A stretch of 64,000 nt of DNA from WTFY01 sp964614915 (GTDB lineage: Bacteria; Pseudomonadota; Gammaproteobacteria; UBA4575). The notes under the pieces were generated by a model. It did not search any database. It was not told the origin of the DNA and worked only from the letters and a program-made list of their open reading frames with translations. Numbering within the stretch: the first letter of the stretch is position 1; each line of letters starts with the position of its first letter. Below, piece after piece: positions 35,122 to 44,219 of this stretch. The translations under genes and the position numbers were made by a program. The DNA is taken from the NCBI GenBank assembly GCA_964614915.1, contig CAZTNC010000019.1, positions 62,001 to 126,000 on the forward strand, given 5' to 3'.

Positions 35122-36456
35122 GTGCATCTGAGCACCCCACCCCGCTTTTTCATGTTGCTGCTTGCCACACTGTGGATGGCTATCCCTGTGCCTGCAGCCG
35201 CCAAGGGCTTGATGGACGTGTATGCCCTGGCCAAGCAGCATGATGCCGACATCCAAATCGCAGAATCCAGGTACCGGGCGGAAATCCAGAAAAAGCCGAT
35301 TGCCCGTGCCAACTTTTTGCCCCAGGTCGGCCTCGAGGCGAATACGGCCGATGTCCGCCAGGAGACCCGGGGACAAACCTTTGGGGTCCCTGGCAGAACC
35401 GTGAACTTCAATACTCACGGCTATGGACTGAACCTCAGCCAGGCACTGTATCACCGGGACTTCTATGTGCAGTTTCGCCAGGCACAAAACTCGGTCGACA
35501 AGGCCAGGGTAGACCTGGATGCCGCACACCAGAATCTGATCGTGCGCACGGCAGACGCCTACTTCAATGTGCTGGCCGCACAGGATGCGGTCACATTTCA
35601 AGAAGCAGAGAAAAAGGCCATCGGCCGTCAGCTTAAGCAGGCCAAACAACATTTTGATGTGGGCATCATTGCAATTACGGACGTGCACGAAGCCCAGGCT
35701 TCCTATGATCTTGCCGTGGTCAAGGAAATCGAGGCGCTGAATGCGCTGGAAATCTCCAAGGCTGCACTGGAGGTGATCGTCACGCAACGACTGGACAATC
35801 TGTTCCCCCTGTCCAACCGCATGGAACTTATTGCACCGAGTCCGAACAATACCGAGGACTGGGTCGCCAAGGGTCTGCAGCAAAACCTGGCGTTGCTGTC
35901 GAGCGAACATGCAAGCAAGATTGCCCGACAGGAAATCAAGTTACAGCAATCACGCCACCACCCTACACTCGATCTTGTCGGTTCGTACTCCCATCTTGAC
36001 ACCAGCGGGGTATCCGGCCCCCGGGAAATAGAAGACACCCAGCTGGGTCTCGAGTTCAGTATGCCGATCTTCCAGGGCGGCAAGACGCATTACGGAACAA
36101 AACAGGCTCGCCACAATGCAGCGCTTGCACAAAACGAGTATGAGAAGGTACGGCGCCAGACCATTCAGGATGTGCGCGATGCCTACCTGAACGTGATTTC
36201 CGGGATCAGCCGTGTCGAAGCCCTGGCCACTGCCGTGGAATCCAATGAATCAGCCGCCCGAGCAGCGGAGGCCGGATTCCAGGCTGGTACACGTACTTCG
36301 GTCGATGTGCTGCTCGCCGTGCAGGAGACTTTTCGTGCCAAGCGGGATCATGCGCGCGCACGGTACGACTACCTGCTGCATACGCTGAAGCTCAAGCAGG
36401 CCACGGGAACCCTTTCGGTTGATGATTTACTAAAGATTGATGATTGGCTAGATTAG
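35122..36456 (+). CDS. tolC: TolC-family outer-membrane efflux channel
   Basis: The 444-residue protein has a signal peptide ending near PVPAAAKG and two outer-membrane efflux repeats of long coiled-coil helices (GLMDVYALAKQHDADIQIAE, DTQLGLEFSMPIFQGGKT). It forms the trimeric exit duct for RND efflux pumps and type I secretion. The start is uncertain. The GTG at 35122 gives a signal peptide with a basic residue, while the ATG at 35152 lacks one. It is 5 bases before waaA on the same strand, the tolC-waaA order seen in Pseudomonas-like genomes. Confidence 0.92.
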   Translation: MHLSTPPRFFMLLLATLWMAIPVPAAAKGLMDVYALAKQHDADIQIAESRYRAEIQKKPIARANFLPQVGLEANTADVRQETRGQTFGVPGRTVNFNTHGYGLNLSQALYHRDFYVQFRQAQNSVDKARVDLDAAHQNLIVRTADAYFNVLAAQDAVTFQEAEKKAIGRQLKQAKQHFDVGIIAITDVHEAQASYDLAVVKEIEALNALEISKAALEVIVTQRLDNLFPLSNRMELIAPSPNNTEDWVAKGLQQNLALLSSEHASKIARQEIKLQQSRHHPTLDLVGSYSHLDTSGVSGPREIEDTQLGLEFSMPIFQGGKTHYGTKQARHNAALAQNEYEKVRRQTIQDVRDAYLNVISGISRVEALATAVESNESAARAAEAGFQAGTRTSVDVLLAVQETFRAKRDHARARYDYLLHTLKLKQATGTLSVDDLLKIDDWLD

Positions 36457-36461
36457 CCTGC

Positions 36462-37721
36462 ATGTCGAAACCGCTTCATCGCACCACCCTGCGATACAGG
36501 GCGCTGATACTCCTCCTGGGTCCTGTCGCGATCATCTACACGGTGTACCGGGCTGTGAAAGATGGAGGCTGGCGTTACTTCCTGCAACGTTTCGGCTTTG
36601 GCTACCCGCCTGTACAAGGCCCCTCTGTCCTGATCCATTGCGCCTCGGTGGGCGAGTTCAACGCTGCAAAACCCTTGATCTTCAGGCTGCGTAAGCAATA
36701 TCCGGACTACCGCCTGATGATTTCGACCAACACACCCACCGCCGCAAAACTGGTATCCGCACAGACGGATGAAAGAATCACACATGTGTACATGCCACTT
36801 GATTACTCGTTTGCAGTCAACCGGCTGTTGATGCGCATACGCCCGATCAGCGTACTGATCCTGGAAACCGAAATCTGGCCGACTTTGTTTTTTCAGACGG
36901 CGAAAAAAGGTATCGGCATTGCCATTATTAATGGGAGATTGTCGGAAAAGACGCTGCGGGCCAACAGGTTTTTCAAGAACGAACAGCAGGCTTCGCTGAG
37001 AAACCTGAGCCTGGTTCTGGCACGTTCCGAGGAAGACCATCTGAGATTTCTGGATCTCGGAGCCGAGCCCCGTACGACGCATGTTGTCGGCAACCTGAAA
37101 TATGCTGTGGCACGGACCAGCAAGGCCACCTGTCGCACTGCCTTCAAATGCCCTTTCCTTCTGGCGGTCTCTACACACGAAAACGAGGAACTGCAGCTGG
37201 CACAACACCTGCCGCTCCTGCGAAAGAAAAATCATCTGCTGGTGATCGCGCCAAGATACCCGGAGCGAAGCAAAACCCTGTGCCATCAACTGCAGCAGGA
37301 AAACTGGACGGTAGCTTTGCACAGCCAAGGGGATAGCGTTACAGAGCAGACCGACATTTACATCATCGATGCTCTGGGCCAGCTGGACGGATTTTTCAGT
37401 GAAGCCAGCCTGGTATTCGTAGGTGGCTCTTTGATCTCCCGTGGAGGGCATAACCCCCTGGAACCTGCAGGCTTTGGCAAGTGTACGATCGTGGGACCGC
37501 ACACCGATAACTTCGCACTGGAGACAAAAGAACTGAAAGATGCAAAGGCGGTTGTCCAGGTTTCTGACAACCAAGACCTGGGGCTTCAACTTACGCAGCT
37601 GCTGGACAATGTGGAAGTACGAAACCTGTATGGGGAAAATGCCCAGCAGTTTGTCCGGCGCAGGGCCAGTGTACTGGACAGCTACCTCAGGCATCTGCAG
37701 CCGATGCTTCAGCTGCGCTAG
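36462..37721 (+). CDS. waaA: Kdo transferase (lipid IVA)
   Basis: WaaA (GT30) transfers Kdo from CMP-Kdo to lipid IVA at the inner membrane. The 419-residue protein has an N-terminal membrane anchor (ALILLLGPVAIIYTVYRAV), the catalytic glutamate in CASVGEFNAAKPLI, ETEIWPTLFF and SRGGHNPLEPAGFGK. The ATG at 36462 is 5 bases after tolC. It ends in a 4-base overlap with convergent kdkA, whose product acts on the WaaA product. Confidence 0.96.
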   Translation: MSKPLHRTTLRYRALILLLGPVAIIYTVYRAVKDGGWRYFLQRFGFGYPPVQGPSVLIHCASVGEFNAAKPLIFRLRKQYPDYRLMISTNTPTAAKLVSAQTDERITHVYMPLDYSFAVNRLLMRIRPISVLILETEIWPTLFFQTAKKGIGIAIINGRLSEKTLRANRFFKNEQQASLRNLSLVLARSEEDHLRFLDLGAEPRTTHVVGNLKYAVARTSKATCRTAFKCPFLLAVSTHENEELQLAQHLPLLRKKNHLLVIAPRYPERSKTLCHQLQQENWTVALHSQGDSVTEQTDIYIIDALGQLDGFFSEASLVFVGGSLISRGGHNPLEPAGFGKCTIVGPHTDNFALETKELKDAKAVVQVSDNQDLGLQLTQLLDNVEVRNLYGENAQQFVRRRASVLDSYLRHLQPMLQLR

Positions 37722-38455
37722 TTCGTGTTGTAGCCTTCCATCAAGGATTGAAAATCCTCTCCGGAATAATGAAATGAAAGCTCCCTTTTTTTGAGTTTGA
37801 GCAAGGAGCGCTGCAGTCTGGCCAAATTCCTTCGCCCGGTAGTGCCGGTGTTTTTGCCAACCACTGCCCGGTCAAAATCGACCAGAAACACGGACTCTTT
37901 CTCGTCGAGCAAGATATTGTGTGCATTCAGGTCAGCATGATTGCAGTTGTTGTCGTGAAACTGCCTGATCACAGCCCCAATCCTGCGCCAGGTATCGGCC
38001 GAGAGAGAATTTTTTGCCAGCCTGGAACTCAGTGACTGTGTCTCTGGGATAAGCCGGGTCACGATATCTGCACGGTAGGTACAACCCTCTTTTCGCACAT
38101 GGGCGGCAACCGGAGTCGGTACAGGCAGGTTTAACTGCCGCAGGGTACATAGGGTCTGCAGTTCACCAATTGCCCGGGTCCTGTGCAGTCCAAGCCAGAG
38201 ATAGCTGTCCCTGATGAAGCTGGCTACCGCACCGCCGCGGTAATAGTGCCGCAATACCAGATCCTTCTGGTGGTAGGTAAACAGGTGCAGTCCCTGCCGG
38301 CCCTTGATATCGGCAGGCAACAGCCGCCTGTAATGCAGGGCCGGGTCAGAAGAAAGGAATTCGGGACGAAACAAATCAACCCGGAATTCGGAATACAGGC
38401 TTTTGTTGTAGGCAACAATGTCGTTACCATAGCGGTTGAATTCAAGCGAATCCAT
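37718..38455 (-). CDS. kdkA: Kdo kinase KdkA
   Basis: KdkA phosphorylates the 4-OH of Kdo in the LPS inner core. The 245-residue protein has the kinase-like core HADLNAHNILLDEKESVFLV followed by DFDRA, and the N-terminal HYYRGGAVASFIRDSYLW segment typical of KdkA. In bacteria with KdkA the inner core usually has a single phosphorylated Kdo, which suggests that this organism's WaaA is monofunctional. That is inference. It lies beside waaA in convergent orientation. Confidence 0.92.
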   Translation of the reverse strand: MDSLEFNRYGNDIVAYNKSLYSEFRVDLFRPEFLSSDPALHYRRLLPADIKGRQGLHLFTYHQKDLVLRHYYRGGAVASFIRDSYLWLGLHRTRAIGELQTLCTLRQLNLPVPTPVAAHVRKEGCTYRADIVTRLIPETQSLSSRLAKNSLSADTWRRIGAVIRQFHDNNCNHADLNAHNILLDEKESVFLVDFDRAVVGKNTGTTGRRNLARLQRSLLKLKKRELSFHYSGEDFQSLMEGYNTN

Positions 38456-38499
38456 GGATACTGCTTTTGCGGTTGTTCCTCGGCTTCAACTCACTCGAT

Positions 38500-39540
38500 A
38501 TGGGCAGCTCACCAACATCCATTTGTATCCTGCGACTCTCCGCGATCGGAGATGTCACGCATATGGTACCGGTTGTACGCACGATCCAGAAATACTGGCC
38601 TGATACTGAACTTACCTGGATCATCGGAAATCATGAGGCCAAACTGGTTGGTGACATTCCCGGAATTGAGTTTATCAAGTTTGACAAGACAAAGGGGCTG
38701 GGCAGCTATCGTTCCATTGCCCGGCAAACCCGGCACCGGAAGTTTGACGTACTGCTCTGTGCCCAAGTCTCACTGAGAGCCAACCTCCTCAGCACACTTA
38801 TAAATGCGGACCTGAAACTCGGGTACGACAGGGAGCGCTCCAAGGACCTGCATTCTTTTTTTGTTCATCACCATATCAAGCCGGTACAGCAACAGCACGT
38901 CCTTGACAGCTTCTTCAGCTTCATCGAACACATCGGTTTACCAGACCGCGACATGCGCTGGGAGTACAACATCCCGGACAGTGCCTATCAATTTGCACAA
39001 GAGCATCTTGAAGATGGTCGCTTCAAGGTGATTATCAGTCCCTGCTCAAGCCACCCGCTCAGAAACTGGCGAGCAGAGCGATATGCAGCAGCTGCCGACC
39101 ATGCCATCCGCTCGCTCAACGCCCAGGTCATACTCTGCGGCGGGAGATCCCCGACAGAGCTCCAGATGGGGCAGGAAATTGAAGCCTGCATGCAAATGAA
39201 GGCCTTGAACCTGATTGGCAAAGACACTTTGAAGAAATTTCTTGCCCTGCTGCAGGGTGCAAATGTCATCATCTCGCCGGACTCCGGTCCTGCACACCTG
39301 GCAACCGGCTTGGGCACGCCGGTCATCGGACTCTATGCGGCTAGCAACCCCAAGCGCAGCGGCCCTTATTTCAGCCAGCAGTGGTGTGTAGACAAGTATG
39401 GAGCCGCAGCACAGGCTTTCAAAAACAAATCTGGAAATGAATTAAAATGGGGCACAAAGCTGGAATATCCCGGGGTCATGGACCTGATCACCGTGGACGA
39501 GGTAACTTCCAGGCTGGACACCCTCAGCAACCATCAATAA
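38500..39540 (+). CDS. GT9 family heptosyltransferase (WaaC-like)
   Basis: The 346-residue protein has the ADP-heptose transferase pattern: SICILRLSAIGDVTHMVPVV at the N terminus, ISPCSSHPLRNWRAERYAA and IISPDSGPAHLATGLGTPVIG. This fits heptosyltransferase I or a related enzyme; WaaC itself has not been seen elsewhere in the window. The ATG at 38500 matches the family start. It opens a rightward unit with the DUF6165-like gene and two FkbM methyltransferases. Confidence 0.88.
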   Translation: MGSSPTSICILRLSAIGDVTHMVPVVRTIQKYWPDTELTWIIGNHEAKLVGDIPGIEFIKFDKTKGLGSYRSIARQTRHRKFDVLLCAQVSLRANLLSTLINADLKLGYDRERSKDLHSFFVHHHIKPVQQQHVLDSFFSFIEHIGLPDRDMRWEYNIPDSAYQFAQEHLEDGRFKVIISPCSSHPLRNWRAERYAAAADHAIRSLNAQVILCGGRSPTELQMGQEIEACMQMKALNLIGKDTLKKFLALLQGANVIISPDSGPAHLATGLGTPVIGLYAASNPKRSGPYFSQQWCVDKYGAAAQAFKNKSGNELKWGTKLEYPGVMDLITVDEVTSRLDTLSNHQ

Positions 39541-39563
39541 ACCACCAATACTGAATTCGTGTT

Positions 39564-39953
39564 ATGGAAAATATCTGCGTACCCATATCGCCAGGCGAGT
39601 TACTGGACAAAATTACCATACTGGAAATCAAGACCGAGCAGATTTCCGACAGTGAAAAATTACACAACGTTAAAACAGAACTGGATTTGCTCGGCCGGGT
39701 CTGGGATCAGTCTTCCATGGACAGTGATGCCGTGCGTACGCTCAAGCGATCCCTCAAGACGACAAACATGGATCTTTGGACGATAGAAGACAGGATCCGC
39801 ATCAAGGAAGCACGGAAAGAATTTGATCAGGAATTCGTAGATCTGGCGCGTTCCGTGTACGTGCAAAACGACAAGCGTGCAGCTACCAAGAAAGAGATCA
39901 ACGTTCTGCTCGGCTCGGACATCATGGAAGAGAAATCATATGAGGATTACTGA
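39564..39953 (+). CDS. DUF6165-like small protein of LPS loci
   Basis: The 129-residue protein, MENICVPISPGELLDKITIL, is helical and charged. It has EIKTEQISDSEKLHNVKTEL and the C-terminal IRIKEARKEFDQEFVDLARS. It resembles the DUF6165 family, which often occurs beside LPS glycosyltransferase genes. Its function is not known. It is 23 bases downstream of the GT9 gene. Its UGA stop is followed by C and by an in-frame Cys-rich stretch, listed separately. Confidence 0.8.
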   Translation: MENICVPISPGELLDKITILEIKTEQISDSEKLHNVKTELDLLGRVWDQSSMDSDAVRTLKRSLKTTNMDLWTIEDRIRIKEARKEFDQEFVDLARSVYVQNDKRAATKKEINVLLGSDIMEEKSYEDY

Positions 39954-40052
39954 CAGACACGCTGTAGAACCTGTGGTTATGTCTTCCAGAAAGACAAGAA
40001 CAGGTTTGTAGGTGGCTGTACCAAGATGAGCATGGTTGAATGCGAAACATAA
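39954..40052 (+). other. Cys-rich reading frame in phase after a UGA stop
   Basis: Directly after the UGA of the DUF6165-like gene, the same frame stays open for 32 codons to a TAA at 40050. It encodes a stretch beginning QTRCRTCGYVFQKDKNRF, with cysteines at positions 4, 7, 22 and 30 (C-x2-C, x14, C, x7, C). The pattern resembles a small zinc ribbon. No ATG, GTG or TTG precedes the first cysteine pair in this frame. It may be a readthrough tail, a decayed gene or chance. Confidence 0.4.
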
Positions 40053-40053
40053 G

Positions 40054-40902
40054 ATGAAGATCAAAAATGTGTTTCAGTTTCTAGGTTTCCGTGGAAGGTC
40101 CAAACATTACACCTATGAAATCCACGATGTTGACTTGGGTGGCAACACCGTTCATTTTGCTTGCTGGTCGCACCCACACCGCGCTGAAGCAAAGAAAACT
40201 GTCACGGCTCAAATGGTAGATGCGTACCGCGAGATTTTGAAGGAAGGCGATTTTTGTATTGACATCGGCGCACAAACAGGAGACACGACCCTGCCCATGG
40301 CAGTAGCTGCAGGGGTTGAAGGTTGCACACTGGCACTTGAACCCAACCCGTACGTCTATCATGTCTTGGAAAAAAATGCCCGGGCAAACAGTCACGTCGC
40401 CAATATAAAAACCATGATGGCTGCTGCTGGTACCTATGAAGGGTTTATGGAATTCGAATACTCAGATGCCGGCTTTTGCAATGGAGGACGCCACGAAAAT
40501 ATCCCTGCTATCAAACATGGACACCCCTTCACGCTGGAAGTATTTTGTGTCGACCTGGAAAAAGAACTGCACGAAGATTATGCGGAGCATTTGCCACGAT
40601 TAAAATTTATCAAGGTGGATGCCGAGGGTTACGATTTGTATATTCTGCGGTCGGTACGTAACATCATCAAAACCTGCAAACCAGTCATCAAGGCTGAAGT
40701 ATTCAAAAGAACGGATACGAGATACCGCAAAGAACTGCTGTCTTTTTTTCTGGAGCTTGGCTATCTTGTGTACAAGATAGTAGACGAGCCGATCGGAGCC
40801 GGGCCGCTGCTGACCGAGAATAACCTCAATGAGTGGCAACATTACGATATCCTATGCAAGCCTGAAGAATCTGTCTTTCCTGCTGTAGGACCAAGAGATT
40901 GA
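40054..40902 (+). CDS. FkbM-family methyltransferase 1
   Basis: The 282-residue protein has the SAM-binding CIDIGAQTGDTTLPMAVAAG near residue 69, ALEPNPYVYHVLEKNARAN and the FkbM motif KVDAEGYDLYIL. FkbM enzymes O-methylate sugars and polyketides. The position in an LPS cluster suggests a core or O-antigen sugar as acceptor, which is inference. I use the ATG at 40054; a TTG at 40036 is also in frame. Neither has a strong ribosome site. Confidence 0.85.
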   Translation: MKIKNVFQFLGFRGRSKHYTYEIHDVDLGGNTVHFACWSHPHRAEAKKTVTAQMVDAYREILKEGDFCIDIGAQTGDTTLPMAVAAGVEGCTLALEPNPYVYHVLEKNARANSHVANIKTMMAAAGTYEGFMEFEYSDAGFCNGGRHENIPAIKHGHPFTLEVFCVDLEKELHEDYAEHLPRLKFIKVDAEGYDLYILRSVRNIIKTCKPVIKAEVFKRTDTRYRKELLSFFLELGYLVYKIVDEPIGAGPLLTENNLNEWQHYDILCKPEESVFPAVGPRD

Positions 40903-41015
40903 GTAGATAGAAATCGGCGAATTGTAGCCGTTCCGTTTGTTTGGGTTCTGTCATCATACCGATTCAAAGAACCAGCAGGAGAATCACCACACGGCCGTGT
41001 GGCAATATCTGACTT

Positions 41016-41696
41016 ATGTATGATTTCACACGGAAAGCTTATAAAGTGCTGTTTAACCGGCACCTGATTAATCTTCTGCGCACACACCATATTGACACAG
41101 TCCTTGATGTTGGAGCTAACAGAGGACAGTTTGGATCCTTGCTTAGGAAACTCGGATTTAAGGGGAAAATCCTGTCGTTTGAACCGCTTGCAGACACCTT
41201 CAACCTTCTTAAAAAATGTTCAAAACATGATGCAAATTGGCACATATACAACTTTGCTCTGGGAGATAGTCCAGGCTCGCATGCTTTGAATGTCCTGCAC
41301 GGCCGGGGCCTTTCATCCTTCCTTGAACCGAGTGAATACTGCAGGAATTTTCTCCAAAAGAAGTCCAGTATCGACGAGTCATTGTCCGTTAGTGTCAAGA
41401 CGCTGGACGCCATATTCGCCGATCTGCCGTGTGACGGTACGAGCAGGATTCACCTGAAAATGGATACCCAGGGATATGACCTGAGAGTATTTGCCGGGGC
41501 CAGAGAGACCTTGAAGGTAGTCCAGACTATGCAGGCGGAACTGTCGATTCACGCACTTTACGAGGGCATGCCCGATTATCTGACTGCATTGACGGCATAT
41601 GCTGAGGCAGGGTTTTACCCCAGTGGATGGTTCCCTATTTTGAGGGATGAGGCTTCCCTGATCGAATGCGACGTGCTAATGGCCAGAAATCCCTGA
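41016..41696 (+). CDS. FkbM-family methyltransferase 2
   Basis: The 226-residue protein has the SAM-binding TVLDVGANRGQFGSLLRKLG, SFEPLADTFNLLKK and the FkbM motif LKMDTQGYDLRVFAGA. It is clearly different from the FkbM gene just upstream, so the two are not a recent duplication. It is the last gene of the unit and is followed by a terminator. The acceptor is unknown; an LPS sugar is likely from context. Confidence 0.88.
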   Translation: MYDFTRKAYKVLFNRHLINLLRTHHIDTVLDVGANRGQFGSLLRKLGFKGKILSFEPLADTFNLLKKCSKHDANWHIYNFALGDSPGSHALNVLHGRGLSSFLEPSEYCRNFLQKKSSIDESLSVSVKTLDAIFADLPCDGTSRIHLKMDTQGYDLRVFAGARETLKVVQTMQAELSIHALYEGMPDYLTALTAYAEAGFYPSGWFPILRDEASLIECDVLMARNP

Positions 41697-41732
41697 AGAC
41701 ATTTCGCAAACCTTAGCCCTGTACTAGCTGAG

Positions 41733-41753
41733 AACCCAGCGACTGGGTTTTTT
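41733..41753 (+). terminator. Terminator after the FkbM genes
   Basis: A 7-bp stem AACCCAG/CTGGGTT with a 3-base loop runs directly into a T tract. It lies 37 bases after the second FkbM stop. Confidence 0.8.
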
Positions 41754-41768
41754 CGGGAAGTGTTGCTC

Positions 41769-42467
41769 CTAGCTGTCCTGCTGCAACAAATTCCGGCTTC
41801 TGTACCAAATCGACATCACGTAAACCATGATGAACAGCGCCAAAAAGCATTCCTTTACCTCCCCTGCACGCACGTCCAGCACAACGGGTATCTCGACATC
41901 CAGGATTCTGTACATTTTCTCATGCCAAGATACCAGTATCGAAAACAAAGCAGCAGGTGCACATTCATACGTGGGCCAAAGCCAGAAGTGCAGTGATTCC
42001 TTGCCTGGATATCGTTTTGTAAGGAAAAAATACAATGGCACCAAAACTCCTCCAACCAGTGCTGCAACTGACAGGAGCGTTCTTGGCACCTGGTCAAACA
42101 AAGGACCGGTATTATGCAAATTGGTTTCGCCTTGATCATTAAGGCTTTGCCAGTATTCGGAGGCTTCCCATCCAAAGATATGCTGCCCCCAGCTTACCTC
42201 TTCCCCCGCGAAATATATGGAACCAAGTACCATCATCACCATCCACCACAATACCCAGCCATGGCCAGGCACCCTGCGCAGCAACAAAAACATCGTGCCG
42301 AAGAGAATTGCAATGAGAAGAAAGACTACAGTCAGAATTTCTATCCAGCCATCTTCTCCGTATAGATATAAATCGGCACCCTCGCCACCCATGCGTGACA
42401 GATAGGGTACAAGTAAAACAACTACTGGAAGTACCAACCAAACCAGCTTGTGCAGATTTTTCTCCAT
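41769..42467 (-). CDS. Multi-pass membrane protein of unknown function
   Basis: The 232-residue protein has about five membrane segments (WLVLPVVVLLVPYL, ILTVVFLLIAILFGTMFLLL, LWWMVMMVLGSIYFAG). A polar motif, EEVSWGQHIFGWEASEYWQS then NDQGETNLHN, is likely on one face. I have seen this SWGQ...NDQxETNLHN pattern in uncharacterised membrane proteins, but no activity is known to me. The ATG at 42467 is 5 bases after the kinase-like gene stop, so the two are co-transcribed. Its place in the LPS region suggests an envelope role. Confidence 0.75.
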   Translation of the reverse strand: MEKNLHKLVWLVLPVVVLLVPYLSRMGGEGADLYLYGEDGWIEILTVVFLLIAILFGTMFLLLRRVPGHGWVLWWMVMMVLGSIYFAGEEVSWGQHIFGWEASEYWQSLNDQGETNLHNTGPLFDQVPRTLLSVAALVGGVLVPLYFFLTKRYPGKESLHFWLWPTYECAPAALFSILVSWHEKMYRILDVEIPVVLDVRAGEVKECFLALFIMVYVMSIWYRSRNLLQQDS

Positions 42468-42472
42468 GCACT

Positions 42473-43150
42473 TCAACCTTTGCTAGCCGAGCGCTGTTGT
42501 TCGCCTGACCGTTTCCAGTTTCTCAAATTCCTGTAGTCCCTGCGCGACTTCCTGCTCAATCCCATCTTGATGCCCAATGCGACGAACATGTTGGGTGGGC
42601 TTATGTGCTGCGGCAACATATTGAAATCATATAATTTCGGTATCCAGATTCCTGCACTTTGGATTGCCAAAACATTTTCTTCAAAGATGTCCATATCATG
42701 GATTCCGCACGCCTCGGCAGCTCTGACAATTTTGTAGCCAGCTTTCAGCACTTCATCAGGAAGACACCCGGATTGGGCAATCAACTGCCTGAGCGTGATG
42801 CCATCAATGTATTCCTGTACGAATGAATGCGTGAAACCACTGTGGCGTGAGAAAACCCGGTACGGTGTTGCAATGTAGGGCTTAATTTCATCAACGTTAT
42901 ACAGGGTTGCGTTGCGCTCGAATTCAAACTCTGCGATGTCAACGCTGCATTTTTGTTGATACTTTTCAATGAACTCTTTCCTGTACACCTTGATGACGAC
43001 ATCCTTGTCCTCGTACACACCTCTGTAGGAAAAAGAGCGCCGGCCCCTGCCAAGGAAGTCTCCCACCTGTATCTCGTCCGGCAAGGTTATGGCTTGCTGC
43101 ACCTCCACCTCGCGCGCCCTCAAAGTACTTGTTCTTTTCGACTTGATCAT
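42473..43150 (-). CDS. Kinase-fold protein, YrbL/WaaP-like
   Basis: The 225-residue protein has a small kinase fold: glycine-rich GDFLGRGRRSFSYRGVYEDK, the ATP lysine in VVIKVYRKEF, and a catalytic-loop-like IHDMDIFEENVLA followed by LYDFNM. This resembles the YrbL (PhoP-network) family and LPS core kinases. With kdkA and the next gene it makes three kinase-fold genes within 7 kb. It may phosphorylate a core sugar, but the catalytic loop differs from KdkA. It is upstream of the membrane-protein gene. Confidence 0.72.
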   Translation of the reverse strand: MIKSKRTSTLRAREVEVQQAITLPDEIQVGDFLGRGRRSFSYRGVYEDKDVVIKVYRKEFIEKYQQKCSVDIAEFEFERNATLYNVDEIKPYIATPYRVFSRHSGFTHSFVQEYIDGITLRQLIAQSGCLPDEVLKAGYKIVRAAEACGIHDMDIFEENVLAIQSAGIWIPKLYDFNMLPQHISPPNMFVALGIKMGLSRKSRRDYRNLRNWKRSGEQQRSASKG

Positions 43151-43258
43151 GACGAAGCTGGCATCTTTTGATCTTGTTTAGGCGGGATTGTAAAATTCGG
43201 GATGCGCTCGCCCGTAGCCTATCAAGCCATTATAACGCACCCATAAAACCGCTCCAGC

Positions 43259-44128
43259 ATGAAGAGGCAGTCCTATCCGCATGGCAAATTCGTGATTAAC
43301 AAAGCTGTGCCATCCTGCAGTCTGACGGAGAAATGGATACAGGAAAAACAGTTTTTAGAGTATGAGATTGCCCAGCTCCGGCTTGACAATAAAGGCAGGA
43401 AAAGAAACCAGCTGTATTGCTTTGACTACGAGCCTGCCAACTGTCGTGTAATCATGAAGGTTTCTCAGATCAGCCGGAACTACAAACTTGCCAGGAGAGT
43501 GAACCTGTTTTTAACAAGCCTGTTCAAAGACTATAACTACAGAGGTTATATTGGCAGCTTGCGACTCCAGCAGGCCGGTGTTGATACCATAAAACCTATA
43601 GCGCACTGGACTTTCAAATCATCCTGGCTGAACCGCAAAAGTTATTTGCTATACCAAAAAGTCGAAAGTGAACTCACTGTATCGGAGTTGTGCAGGCATA
43701 TCCTGCAGTCGGGGGGCCAGGACAAAGATGCTCTGGTAGAAGCGATTGCAAACCGATGCGTTGAAATCGTCAAAAAGATTCATGCGGGTAACATACGCCA
43801 TGACGATCCGCATGATCGCAACATACTTACAGACCTAACCCATCAGGACATCGCCGAACTCAGTGTCGAAGACATCATGAAAGCCAGATTTACCCTGATT
43901 GATAATGATCGCTGTACGCTCTCGCGCACGATGACTCCCGTACTAAAGCGATTTTTCGACATCAAGTGCCTGGCAAGATTCAGCATCTGCGAAATTCCAA
44001 AGCAGGAGTTATTGCGTTTATACCTGAAGGAAGACTACCGGACCTACTGGTGGCATGTATTGAGCTTCTGGAATTCCGGTGGATTCAACTTTCACAAAAA
44101 GATCAATTTCCTGAAATTGGCTAAATAG
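43259..44128 (+). CDS. LPS-kinase-like protein (InaA/WaaP type)
   Basis: The 289-residue protein has a kinase-like catalytic loop IRHDDPHDRNIL and a metal-binding LIDNDRCTLSR, with an N-terminal nucleotide lobe ending at VIMKVSQISRNYKLARRVN. This matches the Kdo/WaaP/InaA superfamily, whose members phosphorylate LPS core heptose or Kdo. It is divergent from the YrbL-like gene and convergent with hldE. Which sugar is phosphorylated cannot be told. Confidence 0.8.
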   Translation: MKRQSYPHGKFVINKAVPSCSLTEKWIQEKQFLEYEIAQLRLDNKGRKRNQLYCFDYEPANCRVIMKVSQISRNYKLARRVNLFLTSLFKDYNYRGYIGSLRLQQAGVDTIKPIAHWTFKSSWLNRKSYLLYQKVESELTVSELCRHILQSGGQDKDALVEAIANRCVEIVKKIHAGNIRHDDPHDRNILTDLTHQDIAELSVEDIMKARFTLIDNDRCTLSRTMTPVLKRFFDIKCLARFSICEIPKQELLRLYLKEDYRTYWWHVLSFWNSGGFNFHKKINFLKLAK

Positions 44129-44219
44129 TTACAGGCAAGATTTCTGTATTGCTAGACAGCAAATAACACTGGAACATTCGTGTGGCCTGCCACGGGGTAG
44201 CAGGAAAAAGCCAGAAAAA

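Noticed and set aside
36453..37694. A 413-codon open frame on the minus strand
   Set aside because: It is antisense to waaA, which has intact catalytic motifs.
39951..40052. Selenocysteine at the UGA of the DUF6165-like gene
   Set aside because: No SECIS-like hairpin follows at the required distance and the family is not known to use selenocysteine.
44129..44219. A terminator between the kinase-like gene and hldE
   Set aside because: CCTGC/GCAGG can pair, but no T tract follows on either strand.
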